From assembly GCF_030283205.1 (NCBI RefSeq), contig NZ_JASNWF010000030.1, positions 42,441-106,440 on the forward strand: a DNA stretch of 64,000 bases. The letters are read 5' to 3'. Position 1 is the first letter of the stretch. The number at the start of each line of letters is the position of its first letter. This document shows, in pieces, positions 16,861 to 25,351 of this stretch. The DNA is from Actinomadura opuntiae (GTDB taxonomy: Bacteria; Actinomycetota; Actinomycetes; Streptosporangiales; Streptosporangiaceae). Both the position numbers and the translations under genes were made by a program. Below the pieces are notes generated by a model that had not been told where the DNA came from, did no database searches, and saw only the letters and a program-made list of their open reading frames with translations.

Positions 16861-17464
16861 GTCGACCAGCGCGTCCTCGGCCCCAGCGGCGGGATGGGCG
16901 ACCAGGTACAGGTGGCCGTTCTGGGGGTAGTTGATTGACCTGGCAGGTCAGTGGCCTGGAGGCTGGTCCGCCCTGTAAGGCAAGTAGATGATTCGCCGTT
17001 CGGGGATCTGGGGGGCCCGCAGGATTCTCGGCCGTGCCGAGCTACGCACGTGGCGGGCCGGTGAAGCCCACCGGTTTCGGCGAAGTCAGTCGGGCTCTCG
17101 CTGAAGAAGAGCATCTCGACGCGAGAACCACCTGACCCTCCGCCCCATCGTTGGAGGACGTAGGCGAGAGCAGATCCACTCGTATCAGGCCGAGCTGGTG
17201 CTGGCGGTGCGATCCACGGCGCATCAGCGGCTGGCGTACCTCCCAGCCTAGACGCGGTTCAAGAAGGTGATCGCGCGCGTGCAGGACTGCCTCGCTCTGC
17301 CGCAGTCATGAAGGCGGCGCCGGAGTCGGCACGGCTCCTGTCGCGGCGCGACTGCGCTGTCAGCGTCGGCACCGTTAGCCTCCACTGGCCAACGCCTCCA
17401 ACTTGCCTAACGTTCCTCAATCCGGTCCGGGATGCCGACCTGCATGATTGCTTGACAACCCAAG
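16861..17464. other. Decayed sequence upstream of the truncated hypothetical gene
   Basis: The minus strand holds fragments of apparently coding sequence in different frames (for example SESPTDFAETGG near 17090), consistent with a frameshifted N-terminal part of the gene ending at 16225. No intact gene, repeat or promoter was identified. Confidence 0.35.
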
Positions 17465-17635
17465 AAAACGATGGGCGTGCTCGGCGATACCTCCGTCCTC
17501 GAGGACGAGGAGCTGGTCGGCCGCGGTGACCGTCTCGAGCCGGTGCACGATGACCAGCACGAACTGGCCGGCTATCAGCGCGGTCAGCGCGCGGCCGATC
17601 GCGGCGGCCGACGCGGGGCCGCCTCGTCCAGCTGA
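17465..17635 (-). pseudogene. Remnant of an ABC transporter ATPase/permease C-terminus
   Basis: On the minus strand the translation runs AAAIGRALTALIAG, then VLVIVHRLETVTAADQ and LLVLEDGGIAEH. This is the D-loop to H-loop portion of an exporter-type ABC ATPase (the H-loop HRL is intact). A Walker B-like LDEA occurs just upstream in another frame, indicating a frameshift or small deletion. There is no start, Walker A or signature motif, so the gene is broken. Confidence 0.5.
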
Positions 17636-17829
17636 ACGGCGTCCGTACGCTCAGCGCACGTCCACGGGACGGGCGGCGCCGGTCGCCTCTGGCCACAGGG
17701 TCGAGTCGCCCGTCATGCTCCGCTACCTGGCGGCCCAGGACACGTTCGGGAGAAGGGTTCCTTATCAGGCAGGCCCGTAGGGGGGTATGGACCGGTCGGA
17801 GCCGCTTCCCTGTGCCCCACTGCGCCGTC

Positions 17830-18060
17830 CCCGAGTGCCTGGCCGGAGGCATCGCGCTGGAGCAGCCCGAGCAGAGCGATCACTGTGTTCTCTAGGCGCT
17901 CGGTGCTGCACAGGGCCTCCGTCAGCGCGGCGTAGGGATCGGCGGCATCCCTGTGAGTCAGTGCCTCCTCCAGCTCCAGCCGCAGTGCGGTAAGGGGGGT
18001 GCGCAGCTCGTGCGAGGCCTGAACGGCGAACCGGCGCTGCCCCGCGGTGAGGCGCCCATC
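17830..18060 (-). pseudogene. Remnant of a sensor histidine kinase (HisKA region)
   Basis: The minus-strand frame 18105-17713 contains QRRFAVQASHELRTPL, the H-box of a HisKA domain with its phospho-accepting His, and ~55 further residues of the dimerisation helix pair. There are no transmembrane or HAMP segments before it and no ATP-binding N, G1 or G2 boxes after it, so the kinase is truncated on both sides. Confidence 0.55.
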
Positions 18061-18105
18061 AGGAACCTCACCATAAGGGCAGACGCCTGGATGCAGTTCG
18101 ATCAT

Positions 18106-19099
18106 CGTCAGTCACGTTCCCACACAGTCGCTGGTCGCTACCTCACCCACCATCACCCCGCGCTGGCACCCGCAACACCGGGGAAACTACCTATCCCGGT
18201 ACCGGTCCCCCGCATGTCTCCCTGGAGCAGCCTCCGAGACAAGAGCCCCTCTCACGGACCTTTCCGGCGCCGCCGCGAACCGATGCCAGAGGCGTCGTCC
18301 CTGGTGAGCGCGTTGCCGGTGGCGCGGCCAGCGCGATCGCGCCACGGTCGACATGCCCGGGAACTGCAGCGATGCCTGTTGGACGACTCAGGGGTCGTAA
18401 CAGTATGCGCATGTAGAATGACATGTAGTGATGGTTTGGTGTGGGCGGGTGCGCAAGGACGAGCAACCCCCATGGATCGCGCCCTTGGCGACTTCTGCGG
18501 CCGGGGTATCCTTGCGGCTCGGGGGAGCCGCTGTGCCGGGTACGCCGGGAAGCGGACAAGATGCTGTACGGCGCCTCCGGCGAGGCCCCCGGTCGGTGGA
18601 CCGCACGTGCTGGCATTTTCCTGTTGCAGGTGGACGCGCACCGGTCCAGAGCGCGGTCTCGCAACAGGTGACGGCTGAACCGTTCGACAATGTCGGCGCC
18701 CAACCCGCGGCGTTCCGTAGCGCACCGGCGCACCCGAGAGCGATCTCAGTCGCTGCCCTGGCAACGACCAGTCCGTATGCTCTCACCAGCAAGATTAAGG
18801 AATCTGCTCCGCCTGAGCATACGAGGGCGGCACCACGTTGGCGCCCGCCCCAGCGGCCCGGTCTGTACGGACAGAGCCGACCGGAACCGTTCGACAATGT
18901 CGGCACCCGTTCGTTGACGGTTCTGTACCCCCAACTTAGCTTCAAGCCCATCCGCGCAGAAGAACATCTCTTCCCCGGCGAGCCACGCCGGCCGCGGCAG
19001 ACAACGGCTTTGTCCGGCGGACCGCTGAAGCGACCCAGCCTCAGTGGTCGGCCCCACCCCAAACGCCGTAGGTCTGAGCTTCTGTAGGAAGGACGACCT
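18106..19099. other. About 1 kb without a recognisable gene
   Basis: Open frames on both strands have atypical composition and match nothing I know. Part of the stretch resembles a long 5' region of the secreted hydrolase gene at 19100. It holds two near-identical 24-bp direct repeats (listed separately) and a hairpin at 18858-18884 with arms CCGGT-CTGT and ACAG-AGCCG-ACCGG. Confidence 0.4.
18677..18907 (+). repeat. Pair of 24-bp direct repeats upstream of a secreted hydrolase gene
   Basis: The two copies lie at 18677-18700 and 18884-18907, 207 bases apart, and differ at one position. The shared core is GTTCGACAATGTCGGC, which contains the near-palindrome GACA-A-TGTC. They lie 400 and 193 bases upstream of the GTG at 19100, so they are candidates for regulator binding sites. 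Confidence 0.5.
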
Positions 19100-20689
19100 G
19101 TGCCATCCACCACCCCGACACGAAGCAAGAAGGGCCGACTCGCCGCCTGGACCGCGTCCACGGCGACCATGCTGCTCGGCGCAGCTTTGCTGGCCGCGCC
19201 CACAGCCGCATCGGCCGCACCCCCCTCCGCAGGCCAGCCCAGCGGCACGTTGCCGCACATCACCGGCCCGCTGCCGGTGACCGCCTCCTCCCACCCGTTC
19301 GGCGCCGCCGACCACGAGGGCACGCCGGAGAACCTGAAGAAGATCGGGTACGTCGAGGAGGAGTACCTGATCAGCGGCAAGGCCAACGTCTACAGCTGGC
19401 CCAAGGACGGTCCGGCCCAGGTGCGGACCCCCGGCGCCCCCTACACCACCCGGATCCTGGTGCGCCGGCCCGCCAAGGCTTCGCGTTTCAGCGGCAACGT
19501 GGTGACCGAGATGCTCAACCCCTCCAACCTCTTCGACCTCAACATCGGCTGGGCGATGATGCATCGCCAACTCGTCGCCAACGGCGACGTCTGGGTCGGC
19601 GTCACGGCCAAGCCGGTGTCGATCGTCGCACTCAAGAAGTTCGACCCGAAACGCTACGGCTCCCTCAGCATGGCGAACCCGCTTCCGCTGAATGACCCGC
19701 GCAACTGCACCAACGTCCCCGCGGACTCGTCCCGCACCACCGAGAACGGCCTGGCCTGGGACATCTTCAGCCAGCTCGGCAGCCTGCTGCGCAGCAACAG
19801 CCGCAGCAACCCGGTGAGCTACGCCAACCAGAGGAACCACACCCACCGCGTCCAGCACCTGTACGGGTTCGGGTACTCCCAGACCGGCGGCTACCTGTAC
19901 AACTACAGCAACGGCATCCACCCGCTCGACGTCCAGCGCAACGGCGGCCGCCCGACCTACGACGGCTACATCGTCGCCGTCGCCGGCGGCAACTTCGCCG
20001 GCGCCGTGCCGATGAACCAGTGCGATCCGGTGCCGCCCACCGGAGACCCGCGCAAGCAGTTCAACAACGTCGGCGTACCCATCCTTCACTTCATGTCCCA
20101 GTCGGACTACCTCGCCGGGATCGCCTCCCGGCGTCCCGACAGCGACAAGCCCGCCGACCGCTACCGCGGTTACGAGATGGCCGGCGCGGGCCACGCCACC
20201 CCCGACGAGCTCAACTACTCCGCCGCCCCCGCCGACATCCAGAAGGCCGGGCAGCCCGCTCCGCCGATGAACTGCAACGAGGGGCCCCGCAGCCGGTTCC
20301 CGAGCCACATCTTCTTCGACGCAGCGATCCGCAACCTCGACCTGTGGGTGCGGCACGGGATCCGTCCGCCGCACGCCTCTCCCATCGAGGTCAAGGACAA
20401 CGCACCCGTCCTCGACCAGTACGGCAACGTACGCGGAGGCCTGCGCTCGCCGTACCTGGACGTCCCCACCAGCACCTGGTACGGCAACTCCACCGGCGCC
20501 TCTTTCTGCGCCATCGCCGGCCATGAAGTGCCCTTCACCGAAGCGCAACTCAAAAAGCTCTACCCCACCCACGGCGCCTACGTCCGCGCGGTCGTCAAGG
20601 ACACCCGCGCGCTCGTCGCGCACCGCACCATCACCGGCGCCGATGGACGAGAACTCATCAACGAGGCAACCCACGCCGACATCCCATAG
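19100..20689 (+). CDS. Secreted alpha/beta hydrolase domain protein
   Basis: The product is 529 residues, with a GTG start preceded by AGGAAGGACG. A basic N-terminus and hydrophobic stretch ending in AASAA form a Sec signal peptide with cleavage near residue 40. The mature protein is of the large alpha/beta hydrolase domain family (Abhydrolase_10-like): nucleophile elbow GYSQTGG, a later AGAGHATPDE that can supply the His, and a C-terminal segment with QLKKLYPTHGAYV. It probably hydrolyses an ester outside the cell. It is monocistronic. Natural substrate unknown. Confidence 0.82.
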   Translation: MPSTTPTRSKKGRLAAWTASTATMLLGAALLAAPTAASAAPPSAGQPSGTLPHITGPLPVTASSHPFGAADHEGTPENLKKIGYVEEEYLISGKANVYSWPKDGPAQVRTPGAPYTTRILVRRPAKASRFSGNVVTEMLNPSNLFDLNIGWAMMHRQLVANGDVWVGVTAKPVSIVALKKFDPKRYGSLSMANPLPLNDPRNCTNVPADSSRTTENGLAWDIFSQLGSLLRSNSRSNPVSYANQRNHTHRVQHLYGFGYSQTGGYLYNYSNGIHPLDVQRNGGRPTYDGYIVAVAGGNFAGAVPMNQCDPVPPTGDPRKQFNNVGVPILHFMSQSDYLAGIASRRPDSDKPADRYRGYEMAGAGHATPDELNYSAAPADIQKAGQPAPPMNCNEGPRSRFPSHIFFDAAIRNLDLWVRHGIRPPHASPIEVKDNAPVLDQYGNVRGGLRSPYLDVPTSTWYGNSTGASFCAIAGHEVPFTEAQLKKLYPTHGAYVRAVVKDTRALVAHRTITGADGRELINEATHADIP

Positions 20690-20843
20690 CGCGGACAGCG
20701 CACCCCCGCCCGGCGGAACAGGCGGAACACGATCAAAATGACGTGGTCGCAGGCAGACAGTTCTTGCCGCAAACGGCCACCTGAGACAACTGAACATTTC
20801 GGCAGAAAAACCGGGCAGTGACCCCCGGGCACCTGAGCCGCAC

Positions 20844-20877
20844 GGTGCGTACCCAAAACACCATTTGGGTGCGCACC
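20844..20877. repeat. 14-bp inverted repeat upstream of the SCO6745-like gene
   Basis: GGTGCGTACCCAAA (20844-20857) and TTTGGGTGCGCACC (20864-20877) are inverted copies with one mismatch and a 6-base spacer. The repeat lies 55 bases before the ATG at 20932 and about 155 bases after the secreted hydrolase gene. It may be an operator, or a terminator without a U-tract. Confidence 0.5.
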
Positions 20878-20931
20878 CTGGCGGTTTACGGACACTGGAT
20901 TGCCTGCAAGAGAAAGGGCATGTGAGCGGTC

Positions 20932-21678
20932 ATGGCGGGTCTGAATGCAGAGGCGACGGTGGCGGCCACCGCCGGGATCATCCATGATGTGGGGCGCGAA
21001 TGGATGCTGCTTGAGGAGACCGCACAGCGCGGCAAGGACTCCGGATTCGAGAACCCAGTCGCGTTCTATTTCGCCGGACGCGGCGGTGTTCTGGGAGATG
21101 TCGATGCCGAGGTCGTGTCAGCGGCACTGGGGTGGTTCGAGCCCGGTTTCGTCAAGGCGATGTGGGAGGAAGGTGTCGCTGTAGCAGGGGCGCGTGAGGC
21201 GGCACGCCGGTACGGGCGGGCCTGCGCAGCCTGGGGTATGGAACACCTCACCCAGGTTCCCGGCGGCGAACGGCTGGCCGAACTGGCCGCCCGCATCATC
21301 ATGGCGGCGGAGGGTTCGGGCCTGCCCCTGTTCGCCGGTTGGCGAGCCGAGCCGACCGTCGAGGAGTGGCCCGGCCGGCTCGCGCAGTATCTGCACGTGC
21401 TCAGGGAATGGCGTGGTGCGCTGCACCTGGTAGCGACGACCGCAGTGGGCCTGTCACCGCTCGAGGCGATCCTCACCGGGAACGGAGCAGAGCAGGCGCG
21501 ATTCTTCGGATGGCAAGGCGAGTTCCCCGACTGCGAACCGCTCAAGGAACATCGCCAGCAAGCCGAGGACACGACCGACCGGCTCGCCGCCCTTGTTCAT
21601 CAGCGAGCACTGGCGCCCGACGAGCGCACCGAATACGCCGAACTGATATTCGGGTTGGGTGCGACTGCCTTGCAATAG
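20932..21678 (+). CDS. SCO6745-family protein
   Basis: This 248-residue soluble all-alpha protein is typical of the actinobacterial SCO6745 family. It has an N-terminal helix-turn-helix-like region, then AFYFAGRGGVLGDVDAEVV and a Trp/Arg-rich middle (YGRACAAWG). The molecular function of the family is unknown; a distant helix-turn-helix relationship suggests a regulatory or ligand-binding role. AGAAAGGG lies about 12 bases before the ATG. It is a single gene, flanked by the inverted repeat upstream and a gene-poor region downstream. Confidence 0.7.
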   Translation: MAGLNAEATVAATAGIIHDVGREWMLLEETAQRGKDSGFENPVAFYFAGRGGVLGDVDAEVVSAALGWFEPGFVKAMWEEGVAVAGAREAARRYGRACAAWGMEHLTQVPGGERLAELAARIIMAAEGSGLPLFAGWRAEPTVEEWPGRLAQYLHVLREWRGALHLVATTAVGLSPLEAILTGNGAEQARFFGWQGEFPDCEPLKEHRQQAEDTTDRLAALVHQRALAPDERTEYAELIFGLGATALQ

Positions 21679-22159
21679 CGATACCCCCTGTGCATCGGCT
21701 GACGGATTGGTGGCTTGGCACCATCGCTTCCGCTCCCGGGCGGGCCGATCACCCGGCCCCTGACCTATGAGATCGGCCACCAGGTGCGGCTTGTAGTTTC
21801 CCTGGCGTGTTCTCCCGCGGGAAGCGTAGGAGCAGATCACCATCTGCACGCGGCTCCGGCGCTGGCCGGCGGGCGCAACGGGGACCGGTTGCTGGCTTCG
21901 GTCCGCGGACCGAAGCGCCCCCGGCGGGGGCGTCGACCGCCGGTTGTCGGCCGACTCCACGCTCCGTAGGCACGCCGGAGGGCGCCCGGCGCCGCACGGG
22001 CGCGCGGGCCTGGATAGGGCCCGGTGATCGGGCGGCGGCTCAGGTGATCGGTTAACCGGTGTAACACGAGCCGACGGGCGAGTACCGAGGATGCTTGCAC
22101 GACGGGGTCGCGGAGGCTGATGCGCGCCGCCAATGGATTCACAAGCCGTTCATCTCGGC
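21679..22159. other. About 480 bases without a gene
   Basis: No coding frame was recognised. The stretch contains a 22-bp perfect palindrome and an adjacent GC-rich hairpin (listed separately) and leads into the broken GlxA-type gene. Confidence 0.4.
21895..21932. repeat. 22-bp perfect palindrome plus adjacent GC hairpin
   Basis: The palindrome at 21895-21916 has half-site GCTTCGGTCCG and no spacer. It is followed directly by CGCCCCC (21916-21922), a 3-base loop and GGGGGCG (21926-21932). Such back-to-back symmetric elements may be a terminator pair or a protein-binding site. Confidence 0.5.
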
Positions 22160-22960
22160 TCGGTAGGCCCTCGGTCGCCGTGACCGCCGTGGTGGCCGTG
22201 GCCGAGGATGCCGCGGTAGGTGTTGCGGTAGTCCTGGGGGCTGGTGCCCAGGAGGCGGCGAAAGTGTGGTCGTAGCTACACGGCGGTGGTGAAGCCGGCG
22301 CGGTCGGCAATGCTCTCGATGCTCAGGTCAGTACCTTCGAGCAGTCGTTGAGCATGCAGGATGCGTTGGTGGAGCAGCCACTGCAGCGGTGAGATGCCGG
22401 TGAGGGCACGGAAGCGCCGATCGAAGGTACGGCGGCTGTGCCCGGCGATGCTCGCGAGCGCGTCGACATCGAGCGGCTGGTCGAGGTGCTCGAGCGCGTG
22501 GCGCATCGCGGCTGGTCGATGTACTGGGCTTGGCCGCCGCTGCGGTGGGGCGGCACGACCATGCGCCGGGCGATGGGGCCCGCGACGCGAGCACCCCACG
22601 TACGACGCGCCAGGTGCAGACAAGCGTCACGGCGGGCCGCACGGTGCCGGCGTTGGTGATGACGTCGCCCTGGTCGAGGTAGAGCACTGTCGGGTCCACG
22701 CGGACGGCCGGGTAGCGGGCGGCCAGCGTTGGCGCGTGGATCCAGTGGGGCGCTGCGGCTGCCCGGCGGAGCAGTCCAGCGGCGGCGAACACGAACGCTC
22801 CCATACACGGGCTTACCGTGACCGCGCCGTCGGCATGAGCGTTGCGCAGTGCATCAAGTACCGGTTCGAGCGGGTCCTTGAGTGCATCGCCTGGTCCTTC
22901 TCTCGCCCGGGGACAGCACCATCCTTTAGTGAGCATCCGCGAGGCAGCAGGCTCTGGGGT
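22160..22960 (-). pseudogene. Broken GlxA-type AraC-family regulator
   Basis: The minus strand encodes, in three different frames, consecutive pieces of a GlxA-type regulator. The first is the end of a DJ-1/PfpI-like domain (VSPCMGAFVFAAAGLL, then LDQGDVITNAGT). A second frame carries LARRTWGARVAGPIARRM and VVPPHRSGGQAQ. A third frame carries the AraC DNA-binding domain (LDVDALASIAGHSRRTFDRR, then LSIESIADRAGFTTAV). At 22276-22278 an in-frame TAG interrupts the last recognition helix; the frame then continues with HFRRLLGTSPQDYRNTYRG. The first ~100 residues of the DJ-1 domain are missing. With at least two frame changes, a stop and a truncated N-terminus, this is a pseudogene. Confidence 0.8.
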
Positions 22961-23391
22961 CTTCCTCTTGCCCAAGGCCAGTCTGCTGCGGCCTACGGCG
23001 CTGACGCTCAAGAGAGCGCCTCGGAGTTTCGCGGGCATGTCTGCCCGGCTACGGCGGGCTCCTGGACGCGCTGCTGAGCCGGGCCGCCAATGCCATTACC
23101 AACACACCTGGCGCCCACGCCACTGAATCACCACCGCGCTCCGCCAACTCGTTGGCATCGTGCACGACCGCCTCAAAAGCGGAACTTCTCAACTCTCCCC
23201 GGGATGTCTTTCTCGCGTATCCCGGCCGCTTCCCCCGCATCGGGCACCCGTCCCAGCCAAAACATGAAGGAGGCTTTCAGCGCGGCGATCCATCACTGGG
23301 CGGGATCAGGCCGCCCCGAGCCCGGAGTGGAAGTCTCACCGTGGTGATGCGCTGACCTGCTGCAACCGTAAGGCGGCGCGTCCGCCTCTTG
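22961..23391. other. Stretch without a recognisable gene
   Basis: Only low-quality frames occur on both strands, with compositions unlike the neighbouring genes. It may be further decay products of the GlxA-type gene or of an inserted element; nothing specific is visible. Confidence 0.35.
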
Positions 23392-23428
23392 GTTGTCACG
23401 TGATGACAACGCATCGAAATTCGTTGTC
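23392..23428. promoter_or_regulatory. Overlapping inverted repeats, probable operator
   Basis: GTTGTCA-CGTGA-TGACAAC (23392-23410) is a perfect 7-bp inverted repeat with a 5-base spacer. Its right arm is also part of a second perfect repeat, GACAACG (23405-23411) with CGTTGTC (23422-23428). Three similar half-sites in 37 bases strongly suggest a binding site for a dimeric regulator. It lies about 290 bases upstream of the hydrolase/ABC-importer operon that starts at 23718. Confidence 0.6.
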
Positions 23429-23717
23429 CGACCCGTCATTGTTCGAGGTCGTTTCCCTTCCTATCGTTTCCAGCCTTGGAACATCGGTCAGCTAAGGGGA
23501 CGGCTATCTTGCGATGCATTTTCGATGCCATCTGCCGCCGGGTGCACGCGCCTGGATTGGCAGCCTTTGCGGGTTACGTCAACGCCGCAGGAGAGATCGC
23601 GGGCCACGTTGCCGCCGGCCGGCTCGAAGGTGTATCGCCTCGCCGGGGGGCCGCGGATCTGGCACTGCCGGGGACCACTGAGCTCGCTCCTGTGATCCGG
23701 TGAGGAGCCGCTGACTC

Positions 23718-24557
23718 GTGTTCACCTTTACCGGCACCGACGGCCTGCGGCTGTATGTGCATCAGTGGCAGCATCCCGGCGCCCCACGCGGCGTCGTCCA
23801 GATCTCGCACGGGATGGGGGAGCACGGCGGTCTGTACTCCCGCCTTGCAGTGACACTCGTCCGCCACGGCTACGCCGTGTACGCCCATGACCATCGGGGC
23901 CATGGCAAGTCCATGAAGGAGGGTCCCGGTCACCTGGGTGAGGATGGCTGGAACCGCCTGGTTGCCGATCTGTGTGCTGTCACCGGGCACCTGCGCGATC
24001 GCCATCCCGGGCTGCCCTTGGTGCTGATCGGGCACAGCATGGGCTCTTACGCCGTCCAGCAGCTGCTGTTGGACAGGGCTGACCTGCTGGCCGGCGCGGT
24101 ACTGACCGGGACGACTGCGTTGGACGGCCTGGTCGCGCGGCTGGAGAAGGAGCCCGACCGGATCGGCTACTACAACGCGGCCTTCGAGCCGGTCCGGACC
24201 AGCTATGACTGGGTGAGCCGCGATGACGCGTTCGTTGACGCGTTCGTCGTCGATCCGCTGTGCGCCTTTCCGCTGGACGCCGATGGCCTGCGGAGCATGT
24301 ACGCCGCCGCGCCCCGGCTGGCTGCGCCCGACTCGGTTCCGCCGGACCTGCCCCTGTACGTGATGGTCGGCGAGCACGATCCGCTCAACGCCGGGCTGAC
24401 CCTGTCTGACCTGCTGGTGCGCCGGTATCGGCGTGCCGGCCTGACAGACCTGACCTACCGGACCTACCCGGAGGCCCGGCACCACCTGCTGCACGAGACC
24501 AACAGCGACGAAGTCACCGCGGACCTCGTCGCCTGGATCACCCGGGTGACCGGCTGA
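23718..24557 (+). CDS. Alpha/beta hydrolase, monoacylglycerol-lipase-like
   Basis: The 279-residue cytoplasmic hydrolase has a GTG start behind GAGGAG. It has the hydrolase-4 (serine aminopeptidase/monoacylglycerol lipase) pattern: an oxyanion segment ISHGMGEHGG, the DHRGHGKS motif, nucleophile elbow GHSMGS near residue 105, an Asp in VGEHDPLN and a His in ARHHLLHE. It is first gene of a seven-gene operon with a complete Liv-type importer and a secreted carboxylesterase. A role in cleaving an imported ester (monoglyceride or hydroxy-acid ester) is the natural inference. There is no signal peptide. Confidence 0.85.
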   Translation: MFTFTGTDGLRLYVHQWQHPGAPRGVVQISHGMGEHGGLYSRLAVTLVRHGYAVYAHDHRGHGKSMKEGPGHLGEDGWNRLVADLCAVTGHLRDRHPGLPLVLIGHSMGSYAVQQLLLDRADLLAGAVLTGTTALDGLVARLEKEPDRIGYYNAAFEPVRTSYDWVSRDDAFVDAFVVDPLCAFPLDADGLRSMYAAAPRLAAPDSVPPDLPLYVMVGEHDPLNAGLTLSDLLVRRYRRAGLTDLTYRTYPEARHHLLHETNSDEVTADLVAWITRVTG

Positions 24558-24569
24558 AAGGAGAACGCC

Positions 24570-24599
24570 ATGCAGTCCTGTCTGGAGACGGCATGCTAG
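24570..24599 (+). CDS. Possible 9-residue leader ORF before the LivG-like gene
   Basis: ATG CAG TCC TGT CTG GAG ACG GCA TGC TAG would encode MQSCLETAC. It is preceded by AAAGGAGAACGCC, a better ribosome-binding site than that of the following gene, and its stop overlaps the ATG of the LivG-like gene (24593) in another frame. It could promote coupled re-initiation or be fortuitous. No homology can be claimed for so short a peptide. Confidence 0.3.
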   Translation: MQSCLETAC

Positions 24600-25351
24600 A
24601 AGTATCCGGCCTCACCGTCCGGTTCGGAGGAATCACGGCGCTGAACAGCGTCGGATTCACGGTGGGCGCCCGACAAATGGTCGGCCTCATCGGACCGAAC
24701 GGTGCAGGCAAGACCACCTTGTTCAACTGCTTGACCCGCCGATACCAGGCCGACGAAGGGATCGTCCGGTTCGAGGGCACCGATCTACTGTTGGTGCCGC
24801 CGGCGTCGGTGGTCTCGCTGGGAATCGCCCGCACATTCCAAAACCTCGGCCTGTTCGCCGAGATGTCGGTGTGCGACAACGTGCTGGTCGGCGCGCACAT
24901 CAGGGCGCACGCCGGGTTCGTGTCCGCGGGCCTTCGCCTGCCGTCGGTGCGGCGGGAGGAAGCAAGGCTTCGGATCGAGGTCGAGGCGCTCCTGGAGCGG
25001 CTCGATCTCAGCGACGTCGCCGAGCATCCAGCGGCGGGGCTGCCCTTCGGGACGCTCAAGCGCATCGAGTTGGCCCGCGCGCTGGCGGCCGCCCCGAGGC
25101 TGCTGCTGCTCGATGAGCCGTGCAACGGGCTCAGCCACAGCGAGGTCAGAGAGTTCGCCGCTCTGCTGCGTGAGCTGCGCGAGGAGCGGGACCTCACCGT
25201 CATCGTCGTGGAGCACCACATGGGCTTTGTCATGGGGACCTGCGACCGGGTCATCTGCCTGGAGTTCGGCCGGAAGATCGCCGAGGGGACACCCGCCCAG
25301 GTGCAGAACAACCAGGCCGTCCGCGACGCCTACCTGGGGACTTCGACATGA
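24593..25351 (+). CDS. Liv-type ABC transporter ATPase (LivG-like), second system
   Basis: This is a 252-residue ATPase with Walker A GPNGAGKTT, the LivG-specific ARTFQNLGLFAEMSV segment, a degenerate signature (LPFGTLKRIELARAL), Walker B LLLLDEP and an H-loop in VVEHHMGF. The C-terminus AYLGTST is the standard LivG end. It overlaps the LivF-like gene by four bases and is coupled to the leader ORF or hydrolase upstream. It belongs to an importer independent of the one at 7.3-12.1 kb. Confidence 0.9.
   Translation: MLEVSGLTVRFGGITALNSVGFTVGARQMVGLIGPNGAGKTTLFNCLTRRYQADEGIVRFEGTDLLLVPPASVVSLGIARTFQNLGLFAEMSVCDNVLVGAHIRAHAGFVSAGLRLPSVRREEARLRIEVEALLERLDLSDVAEHPAAGLPFGTLKRIELARALAAAPRLLLLDEPCNGLSHSEVREFAALLRELREERDLTVIVVEHHMGFVMGTCDRVICLEFGRKIAEGTPAQVQNNQAVRDAYLGTST

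Noticed and set aside
18428..19087. 219-codon plus-strand frame spanning the 24-bp direct repeats
   Set aside because: No family resemblance, unusual composition and repeats inside it; more likely non-coding.
23476..23703. 75-codon TTG-started frame before the lipase-like gene
   Set aside because: No ribosome-binding site and no recognisable domain; coding potential remains unproven.
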